Source: Impatiens glandulifera (Eukaryota > Streptophyta > Magnoliopsida > Ericales > Balsaminaceae). From it: a stretch of 64,000 bases of DNA. This document shows, one piece after another, positions 30,418-41,755 of this stretch. The translations under genes and the position numbers were made by a program. Location of the stretch: assembly GCF_907164915.1 (NCBI RefSeq), contig NC_061866.1:26615905-26679904 (forward strand), written 5' to 3'. Under the pieces are notes generated by a model. It worked only from the letters and a program-made list of their open reading frames with translations, was not told where the DNA came from and ran no database searches. How positions within the stretch are numbered: the stretch's first letter is position 1; each line of letters starts with the position of its first letter.

Positions 30418-33373
30418 CGATACACGGTTGAATTTCATAAAAATGCATGTTTAGTTAAAAATCATCAAGGTGATACTCTCTTAACCGGAAATAGAATAGG
30501 AAACATTTAGAAAGTAGATTGGAAAACTAAGATTGAGAACCCGGTTTGTATGATAGCTAGAAACGATCCGAACTAGCTCTAGCACAAATGGCTAAACCAT
30601 CTAAATTTCAAAACTTTAAACTTCATATGTTCTAAGGAATTAGTTCATGGCTTTCCAAACATCAAATTTTCCAAAGATAAAGTATGTGTTGCATGTCAAA
30701 TGAGAAAACAAATAAAATCATCTTTTAAAAGTAAAGGAAATTTTCAATCCAAACGATGCTTAGAACTACTGCATATGGACTTGTTTGGACCAGTTTAGGT
30801 AACGAGCCTAGGAGGCATGTATTATACCATGGTAGTTGTTGATAATTACTCCAGATTTACTTGGGTAACATTTTTAGCTTCTAAAAATCTAGTTACACCG
30901 AACCTGATTAAGTTATTTTTAAGGATACAAAATGAGAAATCTATCCGAATTAACCGAATCAGAAGTGATAGAGGAACCAAATTCACAAATAGTACATTAA
31001 CTACTTTTCTTGATGATTCTGGGATTAGGCACGAGTTGTCTAGTGCCAGAATACCTCAACAAAATGGCCTGGCTGAGAGAAGAAACCGAACTCTCAAGGA
31101 AGCCGCAATGTCTATGATAGCCGATTCGGGTATTGCTCAAAAATTTTGGGCTGAAGCCATCAATACTGCATGTTACACTCCAAACCGATCTTTAATTACC
31201 AAACGATTTACTAAAACACCATTTGAAATATACCATGACAAAGTTCCTAACATCCGATCTCTTAGGATCTTTGGCTGTAAGTGTTATGTTCACATCAACG
31301 GCAAAAGATATTTGACCGCGTTTAATGCTAAATCCGATGAAGGAATAATGTTGGGCTACTCAGCCGTAAGTAAGGCATATAGAATTTATAACACTAGAAC
31401 GTTAACGGTTGAATAAACCTCTCATGTTGTTTTTGATGAATCGATTGAACGTAACACTGCAGTACCCTTCGACCTTCACAACAGAATGGAAAATTTCAAT
31501 ATCTATTCTGATGATGAAGATGAGGTTCCGGTCTATAGACGGTTTGTCAATGATTAAGTAGTTAATGTTGAGATTCAGCCTGATCAAGCTGCTTTACCAC
31601 AGGAAGTTGACACCTCAATGTCTACTGAGGAAATCGGTCGGTCTGACTCGGCTCAGCCTACCGATACGTCTAACCTTGATCAGTTAACCGGACGCTTGGA
31701 AGACACTACCAGAATAAACCTCAGAAGAAATAAAAATCATCCTCTTGAACTTGAAATAGGTAACCTCTTATCACCCGTCCGAACTAGGCAACAAAATTTG
31801 GAAGAGTATGAAAACTCAATTTTCATATCACAAATTGAGCCGAAAAATGTGGATGAAGCGTTGCTAGATCCCGATTAGATTTTACTAATTCGAGAAGAAT
31901 TAAACCAGTTTGAGAGAAATAAAGTCTGGCACCTAGTTCCAAGACCGAAACAGAAATCGATCATAAAAACAAGATGGGTATTCAAAAATAAACTCAATGA
32001 AGACGGTTTGGTTACGAGGAACAAAGCCAGACTAGTGGCTCAAGGATACAAACAGGAAGAAGACATTGGTTTTGAAGAATCATTTGTACCTGTGGCTAGA
32101 CTTGAAGCCTATAAAATATTTTTGGCATTTGCGACTTTCAAAAATTTTAAAGTTTTTTAAATGGATGTCAAAAGTACTTTTCTAAACGGTAAACTAAGTG
32201 AAGAAGTGTATGTTGAACAACCTCTGGTTTTAAAAATCCGGAACTGATAAGTCATGTATACCGGCTTGATAAAGCCATTTATGGTTTAAAACAGGCTCCA
32301 AGAGCCTGGTATGATACCTTTACCGAATTCTTATTTGATCACAACTTTACAATAGGTTCGATTGACAAAATACTTTTCGAATTTGAGAAAAAGGAACACA
32401 TTTTACTTGTTCAAATATATGTGGATGATATCATTTTCGGCTCAACCGATCCAAAATTATGTAACACATTCTCAAAGTTAATGACTGACAGATTTGAGAT
32501 GAGTATGATGGGGGAATTAAGTTTCTTCCTAGGTTTTTAGGTTCGGCAAATCGACACCGGAACATTCATCAGCCAACCTAAATACACAGCCGAACTACTA
32601 AAGAAATTTGGAATGACTACTTGTGTCGAAGCGGCTACTCCAATGAGTTCATCAGTAAAACTGGACAAAGACGAGGACGGTCAAGGAGTAGATATAACAG
32701 CTTAACGAGGAATCATCGGCTCACTCCTCTATCTAACAGCCAGCCGACCGGACATCTTGTTCGCGGTCGGAGTTTGCGGAAGATTTCAAGCCAATCCAAA
32801 ACAATCACATTATACCGCGGCTAAGAGGATTCTAAAATATCTAAAAGGAACTCAAGACGTGGGACTATGGTACCCAAAAGACTCAAGTTTTAACCTAATA
32901 AACTATTCCGATGCAGACTATGTAGGCTGCAAAATTGACCGAAAAAGCACGAGCGGGACATGCCAATTTCTAGGAGACCGGCTAATCTCTTGGTATAGAA
33001 AAAAGCAAACCTCAATTGCCACTCCAACCGCAGAGGCAGAGTATCTAGCAGATGGAAGCTACTGTGCTCAACTCCTCTAGATTCAACAGAAACTAAAAGA
33101 CTTCGGTGTAATTGCTGAAGAGTCTCCAATCTTTGTGACAACACCAACGCAATAATGATTACATACAACCCGGTGTTGCACTCAAGAACAAAGCATATTG
33201 ATATCAGACACCACTTCATCCGGGAACACATTCAGCTGAAACACATCTGGCTGGAGTATGTCTCAACCGAACATCAAGTGGCTGACATCTTTAGCAAGCC
33301 GCTACAGGAAGCTAAGTTCTCTTATTTCAGAAATATTTTGGGACTTACTGATAGTAAGAAACTTATACCTTAA
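30418..33373 (+). pseudogene. pol: Element D pol (copy 1): integrase, RT, RNase H
   Basis: GAG-pre-integrase relic (30450-30740), then integrase core from about 30775 (MVVVDNYSRFTW, RSDRGTKF, QQNGLAERRNRTLKEAA), linker, RT ([16 protein letters not shown] at 32418-32429, FFLGF) and RNase H ([19 protein letters not shown]), end TAA 33371-33373. Stops include 30574, 30796, 31413, 31555, 31876, 32158, 32538, 32703 and 33078, plus frameshifts near 32220 and 33120. The stops at 30574 and 32538 are absent from copy 2, which reads TGG and CAG there. Function lost. Confidence 0.92.
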
Positions 33374-34074
33374 GTGTCATTGCATGTTTTCAAAAATCCA
33401 AACCTTATGAAAAACCGGGGCATGAGCTCATGGAGAAGCTCATGCTTCTCAAGCCATACCTCAATAGGAAATTAAACACTTAGAGGGATGCTAACCGGAA
33501 AGATGTCTCCGGTTAACCTTGACAAATTCACATTACCAAATTACATGTAAATATGTTGGGCGGTTCAAATGACTTGGGTAAAACAGACAGTTTATTCCCT
33601 AAGCTGAACAAATGTCGGCTTAGTTCGACATTTCTTCACATCGGAATAAGTTATCTCGATAAAACTAGTCATGAAAAACTAACCGATAAAATGCATCATG
33701 ATTTCGGTAACTGAATTTTTCCGGCTAACTTGGGACAGCTGACCGTTGTTTTAATGCATGTTTTGATAATTAAACCTATGAAATAGAAAAAACAGTCTAC
33801 ACCTCAATCAAAGTGACGACACGTGTCTATCACTAAAAGAGGAAGACTAACATCCCTTCCATATTTTAAAAACTATGATGAAAATCTTTTTGTCATCATT
33901 ACTTTGTCATTGGAAATAACCATTATACACTTACACAAGTTAACTTTATAATTATTACAAGATGACATCTCTAAGAATGCTTACCATCGACTGGCTATTT
34001 AAGTAGCTAATCTAATATAATCTCAAAACACTATTCATCACAAGAAATCTCTCTAAGCAAAATTATCTAGAAAA
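33374..34074 (+). promoter_or_regulatory. Spacer upstream of D accessory ORF 1, with TATA-like box (copy 1)
   Basis: No coding signal. It contains a short inverted repeat (CATGAGCTCATGGAGAAGCTCATG near 33420-33443, partly self-complementary), an ACACGTGTC word near 33830, and TATTTAAG at 33996-34003, about 75 bp before the ATG at 34075. The leader ends in CAAGAAATCTCTCTAAGC. Confidence 0.5.
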
Positions 34075-34626
34075 ATGTCTTGCTCTCTCTCCAAGAAAGT
34101 TCTTCTAGCCAATTTCGAATCAGTTGCTAATGCTGAGGACAACGAAGTCCAGTGCATCTTCAGAGCTCTCGAGAGCACCGGTCTCAGAAGATTCTTAGAA
34201 AATTGCTACGCCATTAACTACTCATTAGTTAATGAGTTCTTTGAAATAGCAAGGGTGATACATCTAGAAGTCATCTTTGTTCAAGTCCATGGAAAATCAT
34301 TCCTATTCAGTTCGACAAACTTCACAAACTTTTGCGAGCTGCCAACTAAGGGAGTTACCGATCTCATCTACTCCATAGTGTTCATCGAAGAGATGAGACA
34401 CCACTTCTCCGACTCTATGACCCCGGTTAACACTTGGGGACCCAAAAGTCTGCTCGCTAACGAATACCAAGTTCTTAGTGAGATCTTGAGTAAGTCCTTC
34501 TTGGCCAGGGACAAGTTTCAATCCTATACCCAACGCATGTTCGAGATGATGACTGCCATCACCAAAGGAACTCGGGTGAACTGGTCGAGGATCATCTTCG
34601 ACAACCTGAATGAGCTAATCATTTAA
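34075..34626 (+). CDS. D accessory ORF 1 (copy 1), 183 aa, intact
   Basis: Complete ATG-to-TAA frame. Shared domain: LANFESVANAEDNEVQ, LESTGLRRFLEN, VNEFFEIARV, STNFTNFCELPTKGVTDL, PKSLLANEYQVLSEILSKSF, MFEMMTAITKGTRVNWSRII, FDNLNEL. It ends in ELII right after the NW..IIFDNL motif, shorter than A's ORF 1, and homologous tail sequence seems to continue out of frame after 34626. It differs from copy 2 (48363) by one residue (Cys/Phe at about residue 44). It stays open although the neighbouring pol is ruined. No membrane segment; function unknown. Confidence 0.65.
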   Translation: MSCSLSKKVLLANFESVANAEDNEVQCIFRALESTGLRRFLENCYAINYSLVNEFFEIARVIHLEVIFVQVHGKSFLFSSTNFTNFCELPTKGVTDLIYSIVFIEEMRHHFSDSMTPVNTWGPKSLLANEYQVLSEILSKSFLARDKFQSYTQRMFEMMTAITKGTRVNWSRIIFDNLNELII

Positions 34627-35350
34627 AAAAAAACCCGGTTATGCTCTATAGTTGAGCGGTTTGTTCAACCACTTCAACAACTATCACGGTTTTGGTATCA
34701 TTCTACACCCAAAACAGTTGTTGACAAAGGAGAGGATTAAAGAGATGATCGACAGATGGAACAAAGCAAAAGCCAAAAAGACTCCAATTGTTGGGTTGTC
34801 CCATTATTAATCCTCTCTTGTTTTTAACTCGATTAATGATGTTCCTTTCTCGCTTTCTCTCTCCATTCCACTACCGAACCGATAATTTTGTTGTACTATT
34901 AGTTCGGTACGGCATCTTTTAATGACAAACACCTTTTCCTTTTCGGCTCAATTTTAGAACTCAAAACCTTAAAACATGCAAATCCAACATCTTCTCAAGG
35001 AGAAGCTGCCGAAAACAATCAAGACGAAAAATCCACATTGGAAACATATATATCCATTTCCCAAAAGACGTGCCTAGTCCGGATAGGCTGGTCAGTCTAT
35101 ATCGTAAATTCCCAAAAATTATTCTCTTGAAAAGGCACCAAACATTTAATGAAAATATTGACAATACATAAACGATCAGATTTTTTCAAAATATTCCATT
35201 AAATGCTTTGTAACCGTCTCCACTATATAAGGCCATCATCCTCCTTAACAGCAAATCACAATTTGAAAGTATCTTTTTCTCTCTAAATCTTGAACTTCAT
35301 ATCTTTTCAAAACTATCATATCTTTTCAAAACTTCATATCTTTTCACAAT
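34627..35350 (+). promoter_or_regulatory. Spacer upstream of D accessory ORF 2, with TATA box (copy 1)
   Basis: Degraded tail of ORF 1 (to about 34800), then non-coding. TATATAA at 35224-35230. The leader has a threefold repeat of CATATCTTTTCAAAAC (35310-35350) where the ORF's first 50 codons should begin. Copy 2 holds 25 bp here (near 49320-49345) that copy 1 lacks. Confidence 0.5.
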
Positions 35351-35884
35351 TTGAAAAGTATCTTTCTTTTCGACAATGCCCAAGTGAGAGATGACGACAA
35401 CATCACCACCTACATCGACTGCGAATTCTACCGGCTCACTGAAGAGTCATTTACAGATTTCTTCAACCTACCATCCGAAGGATTTTCGAATTTTCCAACT
35501 CCCCCTTTTCGAGCAAAAGAACATTATTCGTTCATATTCTTTGGTATCACTCATCCGGTTGAATGCCACAGTCTGATAGATGACCTGGCCCCTCATATCC
35601 AACTCCTCCAGGACCTAGTCCAGCGGTCAGTCTTGGGACACATGCCGAATCAGCAGTACACCCGGCAAGTGTAAGACCTAATGATCTCAATCACAAAACT
35701 CTCACCCGTAAATTGGGCTTCATTTATCTTTAACAACTTGAAGGAGCTCATCACGACTCCTAGAAGAAGAATCAGCTTTGCTCCCCAAATCAGCCGGTAC
35801 ATTCGCTCCGTCATTCCCAATCTCGGACCAGGAGTCCCAGTAGGCCCGGTTAACACGCTGACCAGCGACAAAATGAAAAGCTAG
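35351..35884 (+). pseudogene. D accessory ORF 2 relic (copy 1)
   Basis: The N-terminal 50 or so residues of the domain are gone; homology to A ORF 2 starts at FDNAQVRDDD (compare FHNAYISDDD) and runs through LTEESFTDFFNLPSEGFS, HIQLLQDLVQRSVLGHMPNQQY. A TAA at 35672-35674 and a short frame change interrupt it; it resumes with SPVNWASFIFNNLKELI and ends SDKMKS at 35884. Function unknown and almost certainly lost. Confidence 0.7.
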
Positions 35885-36446
35885 ATTGGAAGAATCAAAA
35901 ACCGGACCGGCTACACTGTGGAGGAATGGAAGAAGGGAATTATTTTCAAACATAAAAAAAAACTTTTTATTGTATTGGGTCATCTCAGTCATTTTGTTGT
36001 ACGACCGGTTGACCACTCTACTTATTTTTCTCGGTTAAATCCAAGTCATCTACTCATTCCGGTTTAAAATCAAAATTTCGGTATCCTCTAAACATCGGTT
36101 AAACACTTTCTGCTAAGGCACAACTTCCAGCCTCACATCAAAAGTTCGGCTAAAAATAAAATTCGACTAAATTCAAACTCAACCGCCAATAGTTTACCGC
36201 CCTAGTTTACCGCTCAAATTTACCACCCGGATTTACCGTCAACAGTTACCGTAGTAACTTTTTGAAGGAAAACTTGGCGCTTAAACCCAGAATGACGTGA
36301 CGGTTCGGTTTCTTAACCGCCAAGTAACTGTCTCCTATATAATTAGAGAAGTTTATATCATTCATCATCTCACGCTCTCTCTAAAAACTTTAAAGCATCT
36401 TTGCTCTTGTCTCTCAAAGTTCTCTTAATCTCTTTGTCAATCCACC
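35885..36446 (+). promoter_or_regulatory. Spacer upstream of D accessory ORF 3, with TATA box (copy 1)
   Basis: Non-coding. Tandem TTTACCGCC/TTTACC words (36185-36255), then TGACGTGACGG near 36293, then TATATAA at 36336-36342 and a CTCTCTCT leader to ATG 36447. This order of words is the same as before A's ORF 3 (5933-6538), so the promoter is conserved between two diverged elements. Confidence 0.6.
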
Positions 36447-39313
36447 ATGGGACGTGATAACGCACTATTCACTTACATTTTGTAGATCGACTTCAAGGAT
36501 ACCGAGGAGAATGGAATTAGCGACTACAAAACTTTGATCGGGTCCCTAAAAGACTCTGGTTTGAAGAATTTCCCGAATGGTCTGTTTGTTCTTCATCAGG
36601 ATGAAGTTTTGGAGTTCTTCAGCTAGGCAAGTGTGAAGAAGAGGGTCATAACTACCACCGTACGCGGCGTAACTTTCGAAATCAATGAGGAGTTATTTGC
36701 TGAGGCTCTTGGATTTCCCAGCGAAGGACGAGATTTCCAGACCAGCCTATCTGAAGCCGATACTGCGGCGGCTCGGCTAGTTATATCAAATGATCCGGCC
36801 AACTTGCTTGATCACACCAGCAAGAAAAGCAAACTGAAGCCGGAGTTCCGGTGGCTTCTGGACATTATCTACAAATCCCTACAAGGAAAATGAGGAAACT
36901 TTGACAACATGACTCGGTTGAAGTTTGAGATGATGATTGGAATAGTCCGAGGTAACAAAATCGACTGGGCCGGTGTGCTCTTCGAGCAACTATGTGAAGT
37001 AGTTGCAGGAACCAAGGATCGGGTTCAAGCCTACGCCGTGCCGATTGGGAAAATTCTTAAACATTTACAGATCTTAATCGGAGAAGGTACACCCCTTTCA
37101 AACTCTAAAATCATGAATTCTGAGAATGTTAGAGTCAGGACTGAAAACCGCCTTAGGAGAGAGCTCCAAAGGCTAAAACCATTAAGGAAGCCGAACTGGT
37201 TGTCCCGAAAGACAAAGGCTCCAAAGAAGTTGAGCCTAAAGAAAAGGAAACCGAAGTCAAAGGCAAGGAGCCGAGATTCAAGAAAGCAACTAAAAAGAGA
37301 AAGCCATTGAGAAGAAAGTGGCAAGCAAGTCTCGTAACTCCGAGAAAACACCTTCTCCCAAGCCATCCGATTTGGCTCAGTCCCGGCCTTCCGATCCGGT
37401 CATGGTTGCAATTCCAATCAATGTGGTGGTTCCCATTCCAGTTCACTCTTCCTCTCTAGTTAAAGAGAAGAAAGCAGCCGACACAGCCATCTACTCAAGA
37501 CCGGCAGAATCATCGGCAAATCTACACACAAAGGGGCATCTGTACATACGGCAAGTACCCCAACTCCACCTCATAACTTTGAATCTAGGATCTCTCCAAT
37601 CCAGTAGGCCAAGGATGTGAATGAGGAAGTCAATGAGAGGACTTCGGATCAAATTAATAAAATTTTAGATGATGTCAATCGAATCATGGAAACCGAGGTG
37701 ACAAGCAAGCTCACCAAAACCGGTCAAATAGATGATGTCAACTGGATAACCGAAGCTGACAAGGCCAAATAAACGGCCGAAATAGAAGAAGACGAAAAGA
37801 TGGTGGATTCTCCGGTAAAAGGAAGAAATATTTCTGAAAAGAGTTCTACTGGTCAGGTTCCTAAAAAAACTCCTCTAACCGGACATGATCAGAATCCTCC
37901 TCACAAGGAGCCAAAACAACATGCTAACATACCGGATCCTGTAGTTCTAGTTTCTCAACAAGAAGTCGAAGAAATGTTTAAACAAATTCTCCAACAGTTG
38001 GAGGAGGAGGGAGAAGAAATATCCCGCCCTTACTACCATTGGTGCAAAATCAGAAGTGAAGTTAAATTCATGCACATGCTCCCTGACTACACCAAAAATA
38101 AGCATTGGTCGACACTAATGGCCATGGAAGACGAGGTATTCAATATGGCAAAATCTGATTTTGTTCCATTGGTCTTGGCAAGAGGAAAGTTGGTCAACGA
38201 ACACGCCATACTACAAGTACTGACCAAAGCATTGGAAGAGAGCCGAGGGGAACCAACCGAGGTTGAAAAGAAAGTGGTGGAAAAAGTTATTAAACTGAGG
38301 GACGACTTAAAAAGAGACATCGCACGACTGGAGGAAGAATCGAAGGAAAGGTTCGCCGACTGCTTTTTGTATCCCGGAGATTACTAAAGTAGGCTAGTCT
38401 TTGAACATGGTGAATCATCCAAACCGACGGGGGACCAGCAAGAAGGAAACAGACCGAAATCCAGTGAGGATAAAGACGGTCACCATGCCACTCCATCAGG
38501 CAAATCAACAAGTAAGTCCCATATTCATGTTCACTTTGTAGAATCAAATCCAGCTAACCAAGAAGAACCGAAAATGGCCATGTTGGTCCATTCTCTTCAC
38601 CCGGAGCAAAGTCACGAAGTTGCACACTTATCTGCCGACATAAGGGAACTCATCTTCGAAGTTGTCCAAGGCTCAATGGACAAGTATCAGGCCGCCGCGG
38701 AAGCGAGGACCGCCACAATCAATTCAAACCTAATTGAGACGGTAAGATCGACAATTGAGTAGTCAACCGCTCCACTACTAGAAATGATGCAAGTCATGGC
38801 GGCTCAGATTGAGGACTTACAAAACTCAAAGCGGTAACTACCCACGAGCAGATCCGAACAGATGCGGAAACAACCCTCAAACTCCAACACGATGAAGAAG
38901 AACAAGAACGGCTAAAAAAAGAACGTGAAGAAGATGATTTCTGTGTTGCACAACAATTTCAAGAGGAAGAAAAGGCCAAACAAAAAGAAGACGAAACGGT
39001 TCAAGTTGAGCGGCCACGTGGCATGATAACAAGGGCTCGGTCAAATAAACGAAAGAGAAGAAAGATAACCGAATTGCTATCTCGGGTGGAACAAGGTGGT
39101 CCTCAACTGGTTGAAAATTCCATTGCTCCATTTGACGAAGAAGAGGAAGAAGATGATATTCCCTTGAACCCAAGAAACAGAAAATTGTACCGACATCATC
39201 TAATCCTTCAACCAGTTAGAGACCATCAACCGAACCTCCACCTCGACCGCCCAGATCAGAAGGCAGTTTCTTCAACTTTAACCGTTTCCCTTCCTCCAGA
39301 CCAAGTATCATAA
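36447..39313 (+). pseudogene. D accessory ORF 3, long form (about 955 codons), several stops (copy 1)
   Basis: Start MGRDNALFTYI matches A ORF 3. Domain landmarks: KDSGLKNF, QDEVLEFFS, VRGVTFEINEELFAEALGFP, KLKPEFRWLLDIIYKSLQGK, LKFEMMIGIV, KIDWAGVLFEQLCEVV, AYAVPIGKILKHL. Stops at 36483, 36624 (TAG, copy 1 only) and 36891, and a frameshift near 37155. A Lys-rich stretch follows, then EEMFKQILQQLEEEGEE and a coiled-coil region (EVEKKVVEKVIKLRDDLKRD), a second coiled part (38850-39000), basic MITRARSNKRKRRKI and an acidic run of Glu/Asp. TAA at 39311-39313. Function unknown. Confidence 0.75.
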
Positions 39314-39684
39314 CTGGCTGGTGTATAGATGCGGATAGAAGAGAAAGAGAATGGCAAGAGGAGGAGGAAAAGGCAAAGGTTAAAGCAAAAGAACAGGGGG
39401 GACATCCGAACCCTTGAACTAAAGCCTTATTTATTCTACTGACCTAGAACTAAAGTTTTTTTTAAGTTTCGGTTATCACTCTATTTTCTATATATATATA
39501 TAATATTATCTCGGTCTTTTAAGTTGGTTTTGATACTTTTCGGATAAAAAACATCAAAATGGGAGAAATTAATAAGAAAAACTTTTCAAAAACCGGCCAA
39601 GTAAACTTAAAGCTCTTAGAAATTTCTCCCGCCAACACTTACAAGTTTTGAATATTTATTCTAAATAATCAAAAAGGGAGAAAT
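39314..39684 (+). other. D 3' untranslated end with two polypurine-like tracts (copy 1)
   Basis: Holds a TA microsatellite (TATATATATATATAATATTA near 39490), a first purine tract AAAATGGGAGAAATTAATAAG near 39558 and the PPT proper AAAAAGGGAGAAA at 39671-39683 just before the LTR. From memory, duplicated PPTs are described for Sireviruses. Confidence 0.75.
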
Positions 39685-40496
39685 TTTTAGAAAAATTAAG
39701 TAAGTTAATTTTAACAGGACAAAGAACTTAACCAGTCACAAAATTCCTTTTGCAGGTTACCTACTCTAACCGGTTCGGCTGACCAATCAATAAATGAAAG
39801 AGAATTATGATCGTTGTCATATTCTCTATATAAAGGGAGCCAAGAGCAGTAAAGACAAACAACGCACGCGAGCTAAAAAACAACTCAGTTCTTCATACAA
39901 TCAAGCCTTAAAAACATCCTGAGTTCATATAACTTTTCTAATTCAAAGTGAAACAATTGATGTAAACGAAATCTGTGTATTTTATCTTGTGTAAAAGTAT
40001 TACATCATTGTGTGAGTGGTGTAACCGACGAACAGTAAATAAGACTCGATCGGAGTGTGTGTAGTTGAATATTCCAGTTAGTGAATATCCTTCTCACTAT
40101 TTGAGAAGAAGGGGTGACGTAGGAGATTTAACTCCGAACATCCATAAAAATCTGTCTTGTGTTCTGCATTTTATTTTCCGGCTTACTTAAAAACACCAAA
40201 CCGAAACACTATTAACTCAAACCGAATCGGCTCTCCCTTAATACAAACCAAACCAACTTTCTCTCCATCTTAATTGACTTCTCCTAATACCTTCCAAACC
40301 GAATCACGTACGTTGCTTCAGATTGAAACAAACATTTTCGCACTTGAAATCGGTTCAAGAGTCTGTGACAATCTGTGTAGTGTTAAGAGCGGTTCTAGTC
40401 TTTAACCGGATTAGTACCAGTGTGTTGTGTGTTATTGTGTAAGTGATCTACCTTTAGCCGGACCCCGGTCCCCTATCGGCGATCCCGATCCTAACA
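39685..40496 (+). repeat. 3' LTR of D (812 bp, copy 1)
   Basis: Starts TTTTAGAAAAATTAAGTAAG (one change from TGTTAG), ends GATCCTAACA. About 340 bp shorter than the 5' LTR. TATATAAAG at 39827-39835; conserved module at 40081-40148. Confidence 0.92.
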
Positions 40497-40593
40497 GAAT
40501 AAATATTCAAAACTTGTAAGTGTTGGCCGGTTCAAAAAGCGTTTTAAGAAATGTTTGGTCATTTTAAAATTAACTTACTTAATTTTTCTAACA
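40497..40593 (-). repeat. Inverted 97-bp tail at the end of D (copy 1)
   Basis: Reverse complement reads TGTTAGAAAAATTAAGTAAG (LTR start) and then, after about 30 bp of other sequence, interior 3' sequence ACCGGCCAACACTTACAAG. The same LTR-start/interior join occurs at 28361-28430 in H. The tail, not the LTR end, abuts the TATTG duplication. Confidence 0.85.
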
Positions 40594-40974
40594 TATTGCA
40601 TGCGATTGAAACCTTTACACCCACAAATTTCTTAAGAACCCTAGCTTTTTCTAATTTCTCTCTTAAGAATTCTATTCATCTTGAGTCTGTTCATCTTCTC
40701 TAATGGCTAACAAGAAAATTACTCTTGGTCACAACACTCTGCGGGTGGACTTTGCCTTAGTGTACACCTTCGACTAACAGGATGTGGCTGATATATTCCA
40801 ATTTCTAGAGTATGCCGGCCACGGAAAATATCTCGACGGACCATTTATATTCTATGAAAAGGAAGTTCGGGAGTTCTTCAAGTCGGCGACCTTGGTCGGA
40901 GACTCAATCTCGGCAACTATGAATGAAACGGTTATTTCTTTTGATGAAGCGACTTATGCGTAGTTCTTTTCCAG
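40594..40974 (+). pseudogene. Element B right part: accessory ORF relic (copy 1)
   Basis: TATTG (40594-40598), then B's leader (CTTAAGAACCCTAGC, as in E) and ATG 40703. Reads MANKKITLGHNTLRVDF, QDVADIF, LDGPFIFYEKEVREFFKS and ISFDEATYA, very close to E's accessory ORF (VNKKITLGHC, GGPFIFYEKEVREFFKF). TAA near 40776 and TAG near 40962 interrupt it. It is cut at about 40974, where minus-strand element I begins. B's TATA box is 29 kb away on the other side of D. Confidence 0.8.
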
Positions 40975-41683
40975 TCATGTGTCTAGAACATCCACTTTCC
41001 AGATACCAAACATAATCTTCTAGTTAGTCAACCTACACAAAAACATATTTACACACTTTTTGGTACCCACGTTCACTTGGGTCCTCGATCAATCAGTCCC
41101 TTAAGAATCTATATTTGGTTTATTCTGATGGACTTCCCTTTTGTGTAGTAATGAGTGCGTATGATTTTGATTTTGCAGGCGCCTTCCAGCCAACCACTAA
41201 TCCCTTAACTTTAAAGGATGGTTTTCTTTTAAATCTCCTTGACTTCTTGTTAGATTTTGGTTTGCTAGACTTGCTAACTGCATCTAACTTAAGTTTCAAC
41301 CAGCTAACTGTTGGTGGAACATAAGTTATCTCATCCTTTAAAGTTAGATCTTCACTATTTGGATCAGTTCTAGTGTTAGTTAAACTCCCTTCGACAAAAC
41401 TTATTGACTTAAGCTTGTTAGTTGATGAATTAAACTTTTTATAGGACTTGTCTGAGTCATTGCCATCAAATCCTAGACTAGATTTACATCTAGCAGGCTT
41501 CAGTAGACTGATCTGATATTTGACAGATTCTCTAAACCTTGTCCAAGAACTCATAATATAGGATAAACGCTGGTTTTCAGAAAATAGAGTTTTAACTTTT
41601 TCTTTGAGCATCTCATTCTCAATAGCAGATAGATGCGCTTGCATCCTTATATTCCAGCAATCATAGTTTTCTTTTGAGAACAT
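40975..41683 (-). pseudogene. gag: Element I gag (internally deleted) and protease start (copy 1)
   Basis: ATG 41683 reads MFSKENYDCWNIRMQAHLSA, then jumps directly to the C-terminal coiled-coil-like part (ENEMLKEKVKTLFSENQRL): most of the capsid domain and the zinc knuckle are gone without loss of frame. It continues KSISFVEGSLT, ITYVPPTVSWLKLKLD and a Lys-rich stretch; the 187-residue frame ends near 41120. The protease motif follows at 41020-40977, and pol is then lost. Confidence 0.82.
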
Positions 41684-41741
41684 GATAATTTTTTAACTCT
41701 AGACATGATTCGGGTTCTTGTTGCTTGAGAATAGAAAACCT

Positions 41742-41753
41742 GCCCTGATACCA
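41742..41753 (-). other. Primer-binding site of I (copy 1)
   Basis: Minus strand TGGTATCAGGGC, one base from the standard initiator-Met site, two bases after the LTR end CCTATCA. Confidence 0.88.
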
Positions 41754-41755
41754 CT

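Larger units (their letters stand above)
11508..40593 (+). mobile_element. Element D: Sirevirus-type copia element carrying three nested insertions
   Basis: The 5' LTR (11508) is preceded by TATTG (11503-11507); the far end (CTAACA, ending 40593) is followed by TATTG (40594-40598), and B's sequence is continuous across. D's own parts are LTR, PBS, gag (12713-13825 and 25057-25775), protease (25776-25998 and 28284-28360), pol (30418-33373), accessory ORFs 1-3, PPT and 3' LTR, plus an odd inverted 97-bp tail. Insertions removed: F/E (GATTT), G (ACCTG), H (ACATA). Many stops make D inactive. Confidence 0.88.
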
